From assembly GCA_027604005.1 (NCBI GenBank), contig JADGJT010000212.1, positions 1 to 40,107 of the forward strand: a stretch of 40,107 nt of DNA, in the 5' to 3' direction. The notes beneath the pieces are model-generated. The model ran no database searches. It was not told where the DNA came from and was given only the letters and a program-made list of their open reading frames with translations. Position 1 is the first letter of the stretch. Each line of letters opens with the position of its first letter. Source of the DNA: Dinochytrium kinnereticum. Its lineage: Eukaryota; Chytridiomycota; Chytridiomycetes; Chytridiales; Chytridiaceae. Below are positions 9,301 to 22,038 of this stretch, in pieces. The position numbers and the translations under genes are program-made.

Positions 9301-11789
9301 CACATAATCAACTCAGAAAAGGCAGCCGAAGACATTTTCTCGTCGTTAGCCAGTTTTCGGAGCTGCCCCGAAACTATCTTAGTAGTGGATTTCTTTAATA
9401 CAACGCTATCTGAAGTAATCTGAAACGTAGAGTCCGAGAGAGTTCGGAGAAACCCTTTAAGCTACTTTATAAGCGTGGGAAAAAGATAAAGGCAAAACCT
9501 GAGCCAGATCGTCGGATAAACCCATCCAAATTCCTACGAAAACCTTAACTATTTCCTAAAGCGGTTTAGTTATAATATTATCGACTGGCGTACGCTAGAA
9601 TGCGCGAAATCTGCTTCTTCTTCCCTCTTCAACTCTAGTTCTATCCTTTTCGCTTCCTCTTCCTTGCTTTCCTTCACCGGGAAAAAAGGTGTTTGAGCAG
9701 CTACTGCAGGAGGAGGCGGAGACTGAGCAAACTTTGGTATTGTCGCCGTCGGAAGTTTGAAATCGGCAAAGTTCATAGCTGGTAGGGCTGCACCGGCTGA
9801 TGTCGGTGTAGCTGAAGATGGGAAAATCGACTGCTTATTCATGAAACTTGCACTTGAGAATAGAGTTGGTGCTTTATCTTTGTCCGCCTTTTCGGTCGAG
9901 GCCATTGACGGAGGCTTCGCCGTAAGGCTAAAGGCAGAGGGAGTTGTTCCAGGTGGGGCTGGTGGCGTTGTTGCGAACCCACTGAATGGATTAGTTGCTG
10001 GTGGAGTCTGAGATGAAGATGCTCCAAACGTAGACGCCGGCGTAAGTCCAGAAAAAAGTGGAGTTGATGTCGGAATCTTAGTAGAAGGTGTCGGCGATAC
10101 TGAGGGTTTCTCAGGTTTCTCTTGTGACGACGTTAAGGGTAGATTCTTTACTGGAATAGCAGGAGAACTTGAGACTATCGAAGGAAGAACCTCTGCGGAG
10201 GGTTTTGAAGTTCCTTCCTCAGCTGTAATACTTTTTGGCTATGTCGATAATGTTAAAAAAAAAAACAGAGAGAGAAGAAAAGATTTCACCATCTCAAAGG
10301 GCAATTCCTTAGTACTTTTCATCTCTGGGCACTCATATCGATCCCCGCTCGAAGGAGTATAAAGGCAGTGGTAGGCTAAAATACAACCTTCAGAGTTGAG
10401 AATAAAAACAATCGGTGATGGTGGATAGTCATCAACAACTTTATCATTGCTTGTTAAGTCGACTGCAAGTCCAATTGGAAATGTATCATTATCTGAGGAA
10501 TCTAGCGGCATGACAATAGAGCGCCCTTCATCTAACGTCCACTGGCACCACTCGCCTTCTTCGCCTTTTCCAATAAGTCCTATCTCTGCACTAGCGGAGT
10601 TAGCACATATCATCAGATACTTCGAATTCGGCCCTCTATTCCTCTTGTTAGTTTAAGATATCAAGATGGTTATAAGCTTACGGGGACCGCAATACATTCA
10701 TAAAATAACTCGGGGTAAAATCGAATGTAAATGGTTGAGTAGGGTCTTCGAATTTGATGAAAGATGTTGTTTTCTAGGCAAAAATTAGAATCTGATATTG
10801 ATAAAAGCATTTACCGGGGTTCCGCTTTGAGTCACAATGTAAACATAAACGTTGCTGTCCTCCACAAGGTAGGCAGCAGCGAAGACTTTGTCTTCAAGCC
10901 AAAGAAGCGATGTTACTTGAAAATATCAATAATAATTAGTAAACAGCAAAAACCTTTTCCTGCCCCTTCATCACCTTCGCTTACGGGTGGGGGGGCAATC
11001 CTATTGGCTATTGATCCATCCAACTTCAGTTGCAAAATAAACCCTTCTTCCGTTCCAACGGCTAGCTGCTTTCCTTTCCGACTCCAGGACACTTAACGAG
11101 TCAGAACTGGTGGATATGACAACTTACTGCAAGTGGCATTGTGATTGTAAACTTGCGAAGTTTTATCGAAATTCGCAAAAATAGCATCACCATTTAGGTT
11201 GATCACAGCGAAGCTGTTTGGAGAAAATTCAGGATTTGGTTGCATATCAACGAGGCCTTCGTCTGACGAATAGACTATGTCAAAAGCAGGATCTTCTTTC
11301 TGTCAAATATGTTACAGCAACGAATGGATGCAACGACTTGATACCTCAGCAAGTTCTGAGCAGTCAAATAAAAGAACCTTCCCATTTGTCAAGGCAACCA
11401 GAACAGAGAGTTCGTCAGCTGAAATCCGCACATGAGTAACGGGCGAATCCGTTTCCACGGTTTTCCCGCGTGTAAAGGTCACTGTGGAATTCTTGTCCGC
11501 CTCACAAATCACATCTCGCACATCCTTCGTGAATGCATATCCAAAGCCTATGATGTGTCAGCGACTGAGGACAGACGGCGCACCACCATTTTCTGTCCCA
11601 TACACTATGTAGCCGTAAGTGTTTGAGGTAGCAAGAAGTGATAAATGTGCCCGAGATTCTGAAGGCACTGAGACTCTAAGCTTTGCCTCTACTTGTAGCT
11701 GCTTGAGCGTAAAGTCCTGGCTGGATTAGATCAAAATTGCATAGCATCCATACTCCAACGTCCGAGTGGCCGCCCTCATCAACAGACAT
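6342..11789 (-). CDS. FG nucleoporin of the Nup214/Nup159 family
   Basis: This is a cytoplasmic-face nuclear pore protein that, in known members, anchors the DEAD-box helicase Dbp5/DDX19 for mRNA export. The N-terminal beta-propeller is recognisable from SLLATSNTYGYIVYGTENG (about 11.6 kb), DVICEADKNSTVTFTRGK, and the propeller end CQWTLDEGRSIVMPLD..FPIGLAVDLTSN..PPSPIVFILNSEG (about 10.5 kb). A first FG/Pro-rich stretch (about 9.6-10.2 kb), a central coiled coil (about 8.6-9.5 kb) and a large C-terminal FG exon (6527 to about 8.57 kb) follow in the usual family order. The final exon, 6342-6423, adds PPVFNANSGTSFAALASSAN. I place the start at 11789 with a short exon (MSVDEGGHSD) and a GTTGGA donor; this is less certain. 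The protein is roughly 1500 aa. Internal exon edges are not all resolved. Confidence 0.85.
6840..7210 (-). repeat. tandem FG-type repeat in the NUP214-like gene
   Basis: About eight head-to-tail copies of a ~20-22 residue unit with consensus PVSAFGTSPAPAFGQTSK are encoded here on the minus strand. At DNA level the units share blocks such as CCAAAAGC and GCGCT on the plus strand, spaced by ~60-66 bp. This looks like recent unequal-crossover expansion of the FG domain and is the source of the spurious plus-strand Ala/Gly/Lys frames. Confidence 0.75.
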
Positions 11790-11841
11790 TTCGCAAGCAA
11801 AAATCTTTTGAGGAAAACGATAGGTCTTCAAGTCATCAGTT
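11790..11841. promoter_or_regulatory. 52-bp divergent start region between NUP214-like and PHD genes
   Basis: Only 52 bases separate the proposed start codons of two oppositely transcribed genes. Any core promoter must sit in this gap or inside the opposite gene. I see no TATA box. The gap size depends on the less certain nucleoporin start at 11789. Confidence 0.35.
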
Positions 11842-13323
11842 ATGCGCAAGGGGAGGCGTCGAGCTATTGAGGACGATGACGAGGATACGGATGCAAGTAG
11901 TAGTAGCAGCGAGGAGGAAGGATGTGACATATGCAAAGGGCATGGTACTCTGATACTTTGCGATGGGAAAGTTGGTGGTGATGCGTGCGATATTGGAGGA
12001 GTTCATCTGAGTAAGTCCAAACGTTTGGATGAAGATCAACACGATTCCTAGAATGCTATAAGCCTGGTACACAAGTACCTGACGGAGATTGGCTTTGCGA
12101 CAGATGCGCGGACAATGTTCCCCTCTCAGATTTGAAGGTTGTTTGCTGCCAGTCGAATGACGGGATCGTTCGGAGGACAAATATTCCGGGGCAGTACATA
12201 CATGCTGTTTGCGCTTTATGGAATCCGAGTATTGGCATCGATCCGGGTGATAGCCCGATCCGTATAGACAATGTCTTGTCTACTCTTGGAAAACCTTGCA
12301 CATTATGTCCCAAGGCTAAGCAGAACACCAAGGGACTTCGTGTCAAATGCTTCCGCCAAGATTGCACGAAGTAAGGAGAAGCCAAAAGCCTTAGCTAATT
12401 TCCAGTCACTTCCATATCACATGTTCAATTGCCAACGGGCATTTGACACCAGCAAGAGCAAAGAATGCCAAAAACACGCCTCACCTTCTCTTATGTTCCG
12501 TCCACGCGACCAAGGATAAAGATTCAGGCATATCTCCATCTACTAAAACAGCACCGCCCCTGTCCGCTCCGCTGAAGAGGAAGCGAACGGAAGGAGAAGA
12601 CGGGCCAGAAAATGATGGTAGCGAGGATGAGTTGCAAAAGGACAAGAAAGAGGTGACAAATGCAGAAGTTAAGCGCTCGAAGTCTGTGGCTGGAAACGAA
12701 AAAAACGAGAACAAGGCTTCGGAAATTTTAAAAAGGCCACCCTCTTTGTTATCGAGTTCTTCTCAAATTCCAAAGAATGCCATAAAAGATGAAAAGCCGA
12801 GCAAACCGAAGCCAGATACAGAAACGTAAGTCTACAACTATCTTTTTTGTCTCATATGCTCACTTTGAGATAAGTCCTGGAGGTGTACCCCCATCAAACG
12901 ATGTAGCTTCCGATGCTCTCCTGAAAATGGTAGAGAAATTATCACAAGACGTTAAGCTTTTATTGCCGCTTTCGCAAAGTAAGCCTGACCTCACAGTTAA
13001 CTTAGTTGTTAATATTTTGACAAGAGCCCCCAAAACCCCCACAACCGTCTAGTTCGGGTTTAGATCAATTGTTGGATCAGTCCTTCGGAATTATTGAAAA
13101 AAGCAAGGCCAGTCGCGAGGACGCATTCCAGGGGCTTCACAATGAGATCCGAGTCCTTCAAGCAAAATTAGCAGATCGAGATCTCGCCCTTGCAACTCTT
13201 CGAAAAGATCTAGTTACTATTTTTGGCCTCCTTAAACTTTCGTCTAAAGCGCCAGAGGAGCAGAAGATTGATGAATATGTGGCTATTGTTAAGAGTATGC
13301 TAATGAAGCACATGGTTACATAG
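11842..13323 (+). CDS. PHD finger plus extended PHD (PZP-like) chromatin protein
   Basis: Proposed exons are 11842-12010, 12052-12370, 12406-12825, 12875-12978 and 13025-13323 (1311 nt, 436 aa). After an acidic Ser/Glu start, a PHD finger begins at about residue 28 (CDICKGHGTLILCD, then HLKCYKPG and DGDWLCDRC). A zinc knuckle and second PHD follow (IHAVCALWNP, CTLCPKAKQNTKGLRVKC, HFHITCSIANGH, LLLCSVHA). This PHD-knuckle-PHD order is that of AF10/AF17, BRPF, JADE and yeast Nto1, readers of histone H3. The middle is Lys/Ser/Glu-rich and disordered; the C-terminal 100 residues form a probable coiled coil. No bromodomain or PWWP is visible. It shares a 52-bp divergent start region with the nucleoporin and ends two bases from the TTC6-like stop. 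Confidence 0.85.
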
Positions 13324-13325
13324 TA

Positions 13326-16300
13326 TTATACATCTTTTTTGCCAGTTTTTTCTCCAGCATACATTATATTTCTTGCGAAATCGGCCATTGCCTCAAGTTT
13401 CCTTGCTTGGTGTCCACGGCTTTTGAAAGAATTGCATTAGAATTTTTCAACTGATTCTGAAACCCACGTTTCCCCCCTCATCAGGAATGTCATAGAATCA
13501 AACGGTACTAATTTTAAGACGATTGAGAAATCATTGTCGGCTTCTGTATGTTTCCCTGTGACGTGTCAACAAAAAAGAAAGAATAATAAATCAATTTACC
13601 AAGCTTCTGGTATAGGCTTCCTCTGTTGAAGTAACCCTCTGCACGCAGCGGGCACATTTTAACAGATTGATTAAAATCTTCTAGGGCCCCTTCCATGTCT
13701 TCACGAAAAGCAAGTTAATATTCGATGCGATTGTGCCTTTAAATAACCTTCAAGCATCGCTTTTGTGATTCCCCTATTCAATATAGCAGAAATGTCCTTC
13801 GAGTCCAGTAAAAGAGCTTCATTATAATATTGAAGAGCCATTTCCCAACGTCTCTGTGAGAAATATAGATTCGCCGCGTTGAAGAAAGCAAGTGAGTACT
13901 TCGAGTCTGCTTTTATAGCTGCCTGCAATCAATGTTAAAATCGCCATGATGATATTGGGACCTTATAGCTTTGCAAAGCGGACATGCTATCATCTAACGC
14001 TTGATATATGACTCCTTGATTGACTAGATACTCTGCATTATCTGGAGAACAAGCCTGGATTTTAGATTGGGTGTCTTATCACATTCTTACAATAGCTTTA
14101 GATATATCCACAAGAGCTCCGAAATAATTTCGCATTGTGCAGTGAACAACTGCACGACCTTCGAGAGCTGGGGTGCATTGCGGATTTATGGCGATCGCCA
14201 TTGTAAAAAGCTCCCAGGACTATATTTATTAGCTGCTATTATGTGGAGAGAGTTAAGAAAAGGCTTACCTTTTTGAATCGATTTTCCATTTGCATAGTAT
14301 AGCCCATATTAACGTAAGCTTCGGTACATTTCGGGTACAGATGAATGACCCGGGCGTAATCACGCCTAGTCAATAATCAGTAAACCCTCGTCACCTTCTC
14401 CCTCCTTTTACCTTGCCGACTTCGAGTTATTAATCGAAGCATACACATTGCCCCTTCCAAGATAAGCTTCAATGAGGTAGGGATTCACATTTATAGCCTA
14501 AGCATATTTTAAAAGAATTCTTTTCGTCAAAAACTTACCGAAGAAAAGGCATCCAATGATTCACTTATTCTCCCAACTTTTTGCAAGCACAAAGCAAGAA
14601 GACCGTGAAGTCGGGCATCACCAGGGAAGTTGTCTCGAGCAGCGTATAAATCTAATAGCGCGTTTTCGGCATCACCTTGTTTCCAGTAAATAAGACCTCG
14701 ATTTCGATAAGCATTCTGGGATTTTGTTAAGAGTCTGAGTTGCTCTATTCGATAATTACCGAATCGTTATGTATCAGAAGGACGATACTATAGTCTTTAA
14801 TCGCGTTATCGAGATCCTCCAGGAGTTGATATGTCACAGCGCGATTGTAGAAAGCAAAATGGCATGACTAGCATAGTTAATATTAAAAAGCTGTAATTAG
14901 TTTACCTTATCTAGCTGAATTGCCTTCGTGAAGTCTACTATAGCAAGTCCATATTGATGAAGCTTGCATTTACACGCTCCTCTAAGAAGATGTGCCCGAA
15001 TACTTGTGGGCTCTAATTTAAGAGCTTCGTTGCAATCCTCAATTCCTTCCGTATAAGCACCTATAAAGTTAAAATATATGGCAGTGTTATTGGCTACCTC
15101 TCGCATGATAGTAAGATGCCCTCGTTAGGTACGCCTCAAAGAACTTCGGATCGTATTTTAAAGCCCGGTCCAAATCCACAACACCTCGCGAATTCCCTTC
15201 ATGCAATTTGCATAATCCTCGGTGGTAGTACGCCTATTTTAATCTATTTCAGACCACTGTAGCCTTTTAAGTTTCTTAACCTTTGCGTATCCAGGGTTTT
15301 GAGCAATGCAACGAGAAAATTCGGCAGCGGCATGGGACCAGTCCCGTAAATTTTCGTAACATATTCCTCTTTGCAGATATATCTGGGGCTCCTTTTTATT
15401 GTATTCCAACGCCTTTGATAAGTCTCTGATAGCCCCTGTATCAAAAATAAGATTTGGAGGAAAACACTTCAGATACCTTCATTATCATTGCATTTGACTC
15501 GAGCTTTTGCGATTAGCATAAAGAGTGCTGGATCTTCGATTGTCTCGAGTTTGCTTCTTTGATTGAATTCAAAGATAATCTGCTTATACTTTCTTTGGAA
15601 AGATAAAACTAAGGCTCGCTGAGAAAGAGTAAGTTATAAACCACGCAGAACAATTTTTTAACTTGAACAAAGGTCTGCGCAATACTCGAATTCAGTTCAA
15701 ATGCAGAATGGAAATCATAGGTTGATTCTTTCATGCGTCTAAGCAAAAGGCATTAACCACATTAAACTTCTTTTTAAAGAAAAGGCGAGATATTACCCTT
15801 GCTTCAAGAGTAATTTTCCTCTGTAAAGATAAAGCAAATGGTCACTAGGACACATGTGAATTGCTTTCGAATAATCCCGTATAGCACGATCAATGTAGCT
15901 CATACAAGCCAAAACTCTAGGTTTCTTAGCTTTCTTTTCAGAGAAAGAAGCGTTATCTCCCATCTCCCCGAAAGAATCACTGTGAAGAATCTGGAAAAGA
16001 TCACCGCGGCAGAGATATGCTCGTATTTGAATCGGGTCTTGAAAGGGAAATTAACAATTTAAATTAGACTGTTGCATAAGCAAGCGTATAATTTGTACCA
16101 TACTGAATGGCTTTGTTAAAGCATTCTAGGGCTTTGTAGAATTCGTTAAAGTAGCGCATAAATATTATTCCGAGGTTGAGCCACGCGACTGATTTTGAGG
16201 GTTCCAACTCAACGACTATAATAGTGAGCATGCATTTTCTAATCTTCTCAGTAAACCTGTGGTATAATCAATGATGGATAGGTCGTACTTCTTCAATTTA

Positions 16301-19300
16301 TAGTAGAGAACAGCTGAAGAAATATTTAAAATTACTGAATCTGAAATATATAGCACCTCTCTGGAAAAATGCCTCAGAATTGGATGGTCCATCATCTAAC
16401 AAAACGGAAATACTAAGGTCCTCAATAGCCCGCCTCCTATTCCTTTCCCTAAGCAAGCATCCTCTGTGATAAAAAACATCAGCCCTATCCGGAGCCAGCT
16501 GAATAGCCATAGTAAGATCTCTCAGTGCCTCATCCCATTTAGCTAAATAAGCGTAGGCACGACCCCGGTACAAAAATGCTTGTCCGTTGAGTGCATTCAG
16601 TCGTAAAAGTTTTGTAAAGGCTTGGATGGCGTCATCCCATAGCTGCCTCTGGAAACTGTAAACCGCGAGATTGTGAATAGCGTGCTCGTTAGATGGGTCT
16701 AGAAGACGGACCATTTTGAAGTCTTCGTTTGCGTAAACCATTTCCTAGCGTTAGCGTTAGCTAATGGCTTCTTTACAAGGTTTGTTACGTTTTCTAGTTC
16801 GAAAAGACATGCCCGCTGATAATATCCATCTGGATCTTCGGGTTTTAATCGAATAACTTGAGAATAGTTGACAATAGCTAATTTTACCATTCCTTTATAT
16901 ATAATATATACAGCCTGTGTCAGAGTTTGCGAATCTATCTTAGACACTAACCTGCGACGTTTGGATCTAAGGGTAAGCCTGGCTGTCTCTCTTCTTTGAT
17001 AACTTCCTGATATATTCGAGCTTTCGCTTGAAAAGCACCCAAATGTAGCTTATTAGAGTCTGTGATAGCGTCAAGGTCTTTTAAAGCTGCATCAACGTTA
17101 TGCAATCTTAAGTAAAGTTGATGTCTATGCCATAATGCATCTGAGTTAAAGGGATCTGCGGAGTATCAGCATGGACCACTTCAAACCACAACTACCATAC
17201 TGTATGGCCTTTGACAAATCCACAAGCGCCTCCTCATATCGGCTTAGTCTCCCCGACAAAATCCCACGCCTTCTCAAAAACGCCGGAATAGGTAAATTGG
17301 AAGAATTAATCAACTGCGAAAGCTTCTCGATCTCAACAATAGGTTCTAAAGCTGCTTCTCCTTCCGCAGCAAGCTCCTCAGGGATCCCAGGGTCGGTTAA
17401 AGTTGGATACCGTCCTCTCTCTCCTGGGCTTAATGTATTGAGCCGTCGAACGGAGCTATGAACAATTTCATAGAGATTAGGACCCATTATTTCACGGCCT
17501 GATAGGCCCTTAGAGCTAAGATTTTGACGGTCGTCGCCGCCTGTTCTTCTACGGGAGGGGCCGGTGTCGGTTGCTCTCGACAAAGAGCTGTAACTGCTGC
17601 TTTTGCTGAGCGCTACAGAAGCACTACCCGGTCTGGTTGACGAGGGAGTAGCAAAAGCTGATGCATGGATACTATGACTACTAGACCGATGACGGCGGAG
17701 GTAAAATGTAACTGGATCTTCGTCTTCAATACTCGGGTGAATTTTTTCAGCGGTAATAGGGTCCCCTGCCTCCCCAGCCTTATCAATGGGAATTTTGGAG
17801 ACATCGGCCTCCTTTCCATCATTTTCGGGCGGCAATGATTTACTTCGGGAGGATTTTCTTTTTCGTAGGCGTTTTCGGTTGGAGCTCTCTGATGGACAGG
17901 TTGAAGACCGCGATCGACCTTGTGTTAGCTTTAGAGCTTTTCGGTTAGAAATAGTGTCTGCCGGCTTTAAAATATTGTCTTCTCCTTCACAGGAGACGTC
18001 GGGATCGGTCGGATCGTTCGTTACATTCGATGCATCGTTTCGAATATTATCTATCTCACTCTCGTGCTTTCCCTCCTCATGCGTACGCTCCTATTTAGAT
18101 TAAAAAAATCAACTAAGATAAGCTCTTGCCTTTGAATGTTGTACGGTACTGTCTAATACAGCAGTTTCATTATTGACAACATCTTCTTCTGGAACAATTC
18201 GAGGAAGCATTCTGGCAGTTGTTGGATTAAATCCCTTCATTATTGGCTGTGGCTCTGGCTGAAAAGAGCTCTGCGCAAAGTTTATGGGAGTGTATAACGC
18301 GTTTGCATCAACCCAACCATCTGCCTGCTCCTGTAGAGACAAAGCGACACTATTCAGCCCAACTTTGGTTTCCCCAAAGGCAGTGGCGGAGCTATTCCGT
18401 TCAACGGCAACGCTCTCGTCTATATCCAATTCATTTTCAAAGTATTCACCAACACAAATATCGTTTTCGTCCTAACGTCCTTAATTAGAAAAAACCCCAG
18501 ATGAAGATAAAGATAAACAAACTACCTTAAAGTTATCAGGTGATGGATTTGGATCAGGTGAATGAGGAATAGAATGCATATGAACATACAGCTGTGATTC
18601 TATCGACATCTTCACAGGCGCCGATATCCACGCATATCCAAACGTTTTACTCCTTTCCGCTAAGATGGTCTTAAATATAGGCATAGCGGTTCCTAACACT
18701 TTTAAGCTCTCTGCTTGCATCTTCTCATCAATTTCAACAAGATTAGAGTCCCCTCCATCTCCTTTTTTATCCCCGTTGTGGATAAAAGATGTTTCTACCA
18801 GCTCGGTGTCTTCAGTGGTAGCGAATAACGAATCCTTTAAAGCTCCTGCAGGATGTAAATAAACTTGTCTTCGTTTTATCAATTTCTCCTCATGAGCTAC
18901 CTCTTCATACATTATCGGTTTACTCGGATCACAGGTGTCATGATAATATCCATCATGATCACCCACTTCGCCACCATTATGATCATGGGAATGGTGATGG
19001 TGGGGATGTGAATTTGTTCCAGGGATGCGAGGTTCAGTCTCAGTCACCGTGAACAGAGATATGGGGATGTCCGGTGGCTTCTTAACGATTTTTCTGGCCT
19101 CGGAACTGTAGCCATCAGGTTGAAGCCACCAGTCTACTACAACTCCTTTTTTCGCATCTTCTTCTGCGGATCTGCATCGACCCACTACGGAGCTGAGATG
19201 GGATGAGGGCCGTTGCTTAATTTCTTTTAAGAAGTCTTCCTCTATGAAGAGATCGCCGAAGGGAAGACGTCTTAATGCGCTACTGGGTGTACTTTGGTCA

Positions 19301-21843
19301 TCAATTGCCATGTGGGTGCTATCTTTCTCGGATTCTTCGCGGCCCCGTATTTTTCTACGTTGTCCTTTTGGTGATGAATCTGTTTTTCTTTTACTCCCCG
19401 CCGAGCTTTCTTTCGAATCTTGTTTATTGCCTACATAAATGTTAAATTATAATTAGTTCCTAGGATCTTTAAAAGTCCTAACATACTTTTGCCTCCAGGA
19501 GAAGCAGGAGAATGCCTGTTGATACGATGGTTAACTCTTGCTTTGGAAGATAGTTCATCTTCAACCGCTGGATCAACTTCGGACTTTGGTTGAATTGATG
19601 GCTGATTGGTAGAGTCTTCTATAGGAGTTCGAAACTCATCAAAGGAGAACGACCTTGCTAATCGCTTATGATGTCTACCACTTCTTTTCATCAAAACTGA
19701 CGCAGAAAATGCACGAGGTCGTTTTAACGCGAGCAGCCATTTAGTTTCTTCAGACTCTATCTGAGGGGAACTCTTGCTTCGCGGTCGGTTAATTTGTTCG
19801 TCAATGCAAAGTATGTCTTCGGACACTGCGCTTGAAACCACAGTATCATGTTTGGAGCCTATCGAGTTTGTTGTATCGTTGAAAGCATTCTTATCATCCT
19901 CTTTCACAGCATTCACGTCTGCTAGGCTTGCTAGAACATCGTCGGTAGGACTACTAAGTGGATTTTCTGATAAAGGTGACGGTTGATTTCGTAACTTTCT
20001 TGCTCGAGACTGCCAGAATATTGAATACCTCTCCAGTAGTGCGTCGACGTCAGTTAAAGATGTAAAGCTTTCATCAACTTCCTTAGCCTCGTTATCTTTT
20101 ACCATCTCATTAGACTGAATTATACACCCATTGTCGTTTTTTCTCTCTTCTTCATCAACCTCTTCTTCCTCCTCGATAATTTCCTCTTCCTCTTCCTCTT
20201 CCTCTTCCTCTTCCTTCACTTTCTCTTTTTCATTCTCCGCCTCTCGCTGGCAAGTCTGAAGAGAATCCTTTGATACTGTAATTTTGCTATTCGCGTGCGA
20301 TCTAATCCCATTATCACCACGTTCGACCTGTAGAATATTCGAGTTGGAGGAAGATGATCCTGACTTATCTTTATAACTCGAAAGCCGCATCCTACTTCCA
20401 ACTCCCGTGAACATACCTCTATGCCTCACAGGTTCTTCAGCCTTTCCTTGACGTTTCTCGTCAATATCGTTAGCAATATTTTGAGGGGTGACGTTTGTAT
20501 CTAGCCTTCGACCACATAAGACCACATTGGATAGAAGAGGTTCGGCGCTCTTTGATTCAGTCAGTCGCAACTCATCAGCTAGATCTCTATGCGAAGGTTT
20601 TTGACTCAAATTTACAGTGCTCGGCGTCGAGGAGACATTCTTGCAATCCCCACCAATTTGAAAAGGAAGACTCTGCTGACTTGATTGAAGTCTCCTCACG
20701 GATGGCTCGGGGTATTGGCTAGTATCTTTTGACGAGCCAGGCTGGTCCAAACCAATATATGAAAAATTGGCTAGTCCCACACTGCTTGGAACGGCGGCAA
20801 CACCTCCGAGGATGGTGACGGTGTGCGCATTAAAATTAGAAGAATTTAATAGTAACGATTCTTCCGAGCCCTTTGGTGATGATTGAATAAGGTCTCCCTT
20901 ACTTCCGGAAGGAGATGCTAATCGAGTATGGGCATGAGCTAGGAAGCTTGTTGAGTCAAAAGTAACGACAGACGGGCGCTTGAAGGTATCCTCTGTGTTT
21001 TGCTCATGACCAATTCCTGTTGGAAGAATGTAGCCTTTTGACGGGTATAAAAGCTCCGTAGCAACTAATCCAGCCAAAGACGATCCTCGAGTTGTTAATA
21101 CCGGCGGATGGTGCCTTCCACCAGCAAGGATAGTCGTATCATCATTCTTATCATGATCATTTGAGGCACTTAGGTCCACATCACTTCCACCAGGCTCCAA
21201 CAGGTCCGTTTTAGAATCATAAGTATGCCCAGCTTTTTTTTCATCAAGACCTTTGCCTTCCAATTGAGAAAGAATGGGATCATAGTCTCGATGATGGTGA
21301 TGAGCTGGTGACTTGTGATTTTTTGCTTCGTTACCAGCGATAGGGGCTTTCCCGGCTGCAATTGGTGTTCCGGTTGTCCGGGGAGTATTCAATCCACCTC
21401 CAATTGTGACTCCAGGTGAATTACCGGATGTCCCAGGAGTTTGACGCTTCGATGCTGAGGAATGCTGCTTGGAATGAAGCCTGGATATCTTCGGAACCGA
21501 AATCTTGGAGGTTTCCTTCTCTGAAACAAATGTGTTTAACAAGTTAATGCAATTATTGCATTTTCACCTTTACCAAGGTCTGTGGATTTACTCTGGTCAT
21601 TTCTTAAAACCGCTTTACTCTTTTCAGTGATTGTTATTTTCTGTGATGGTTGAAGTACTGGGGGTTGTTTGATGGGCAGAGACGGATGCTGATCAACAGC
21701 CTTCACCAGCAACTTGTCGAAAATCGCCTTGCCAGCCTTCACGGCCTCTCTGTTTTTATTTTTAATCAGAATTTTTCTCGGTCAGACAGTGAGTCGAATC
21801 ATTTGAGTTTATCAGCTCACCTCTTGCGCTTCTTCTCATCCAT
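13326..21843 (-). CDS. giant TPR protein, TTC6-like, with long disordered N-terminus
   Basis: A multi-exon gene reads from MDEKKRKR (exon 21843-21821, joined to 21749) to a proposed stop at 13326. I estimate 2300-2400 aa. The N-terminal half (21.8-17.5 kb) is low-complexity: Ser/Pro/His-rich tracts, a Glu-only block near 20.2 kb, and a short ordered-looking patch around 18.6-19.3 kb (LRRLPFGDLFIEEDFLKEI). From about 17.3 kb to the end, many degenerate TPRs follow, e.g. RGILSGRLSRYEEALVDLSK, YRGRAYAYLAKWDEALRDLT and FNAANLYFSQRRWEMALQYY. The end FNRGSLYQKLGKHTEADNDF, then RGETRGHQARKLEAMADF, resembles the C-terminus of animal TTC6, a cilium-associated TPR protein. Introns in the TPR region are short (~40-60 nt). 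The family call is from memory; another TPR scaffold is possible. Splitting into two genes near 19.4 or 18.1 kb is not excluded, but clean in-frame splices join the parts. Confidence 0.65.
20145..20220 (-). repeat. GAGGAA microsatellite encoding a polyglutamate block
   Basis: On the plus strand this is a TTCCTC hexamer-like run; on the coding strand it gives about 20 Glu residues with a few Ile, Val and Asp, inside the disordered part of the TTC6-like protein. It is followed by a Lys/Glu-rich segment. Confidence 0.8.
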
Positions 21844-22038
21844 TAGTATCCCATCACTTCATTCAGTGAACAACGATATGTTGTTTACTGGCGTTTGAAT
21901 TGTCAGAGTTATCTGTGTGACACAAGATATATCTCAGCTTTTCAATCCTTGGAGGCCCACACACATTACTGTAATGTGCTCTAAATATTATTATATATTG
22001 GGGTAATGCTTTATCATTCATTAATATCACCAACGGAG
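21844..22038. other. short spacer between TTC6-like and DOLK genes
   Basis: This 195-bp gap lies between two genes on the minus strand: it is downstream of the DOLK stop and upstream of the TTC6-like start. It is AT-rich with no feature I can name; it must hold the end of one transcript and the start of the next. Confidence 0.5.

Noticed and set aside
18481..19311. Separate gene starting MAIDDQSTPSSALRRL
   Set aside because: Upstream sequence continues in frame through a clean GT..AG intron to the exon ending near 19.49 kb, so it is more likely an internal Met of the TTC6-like protein.
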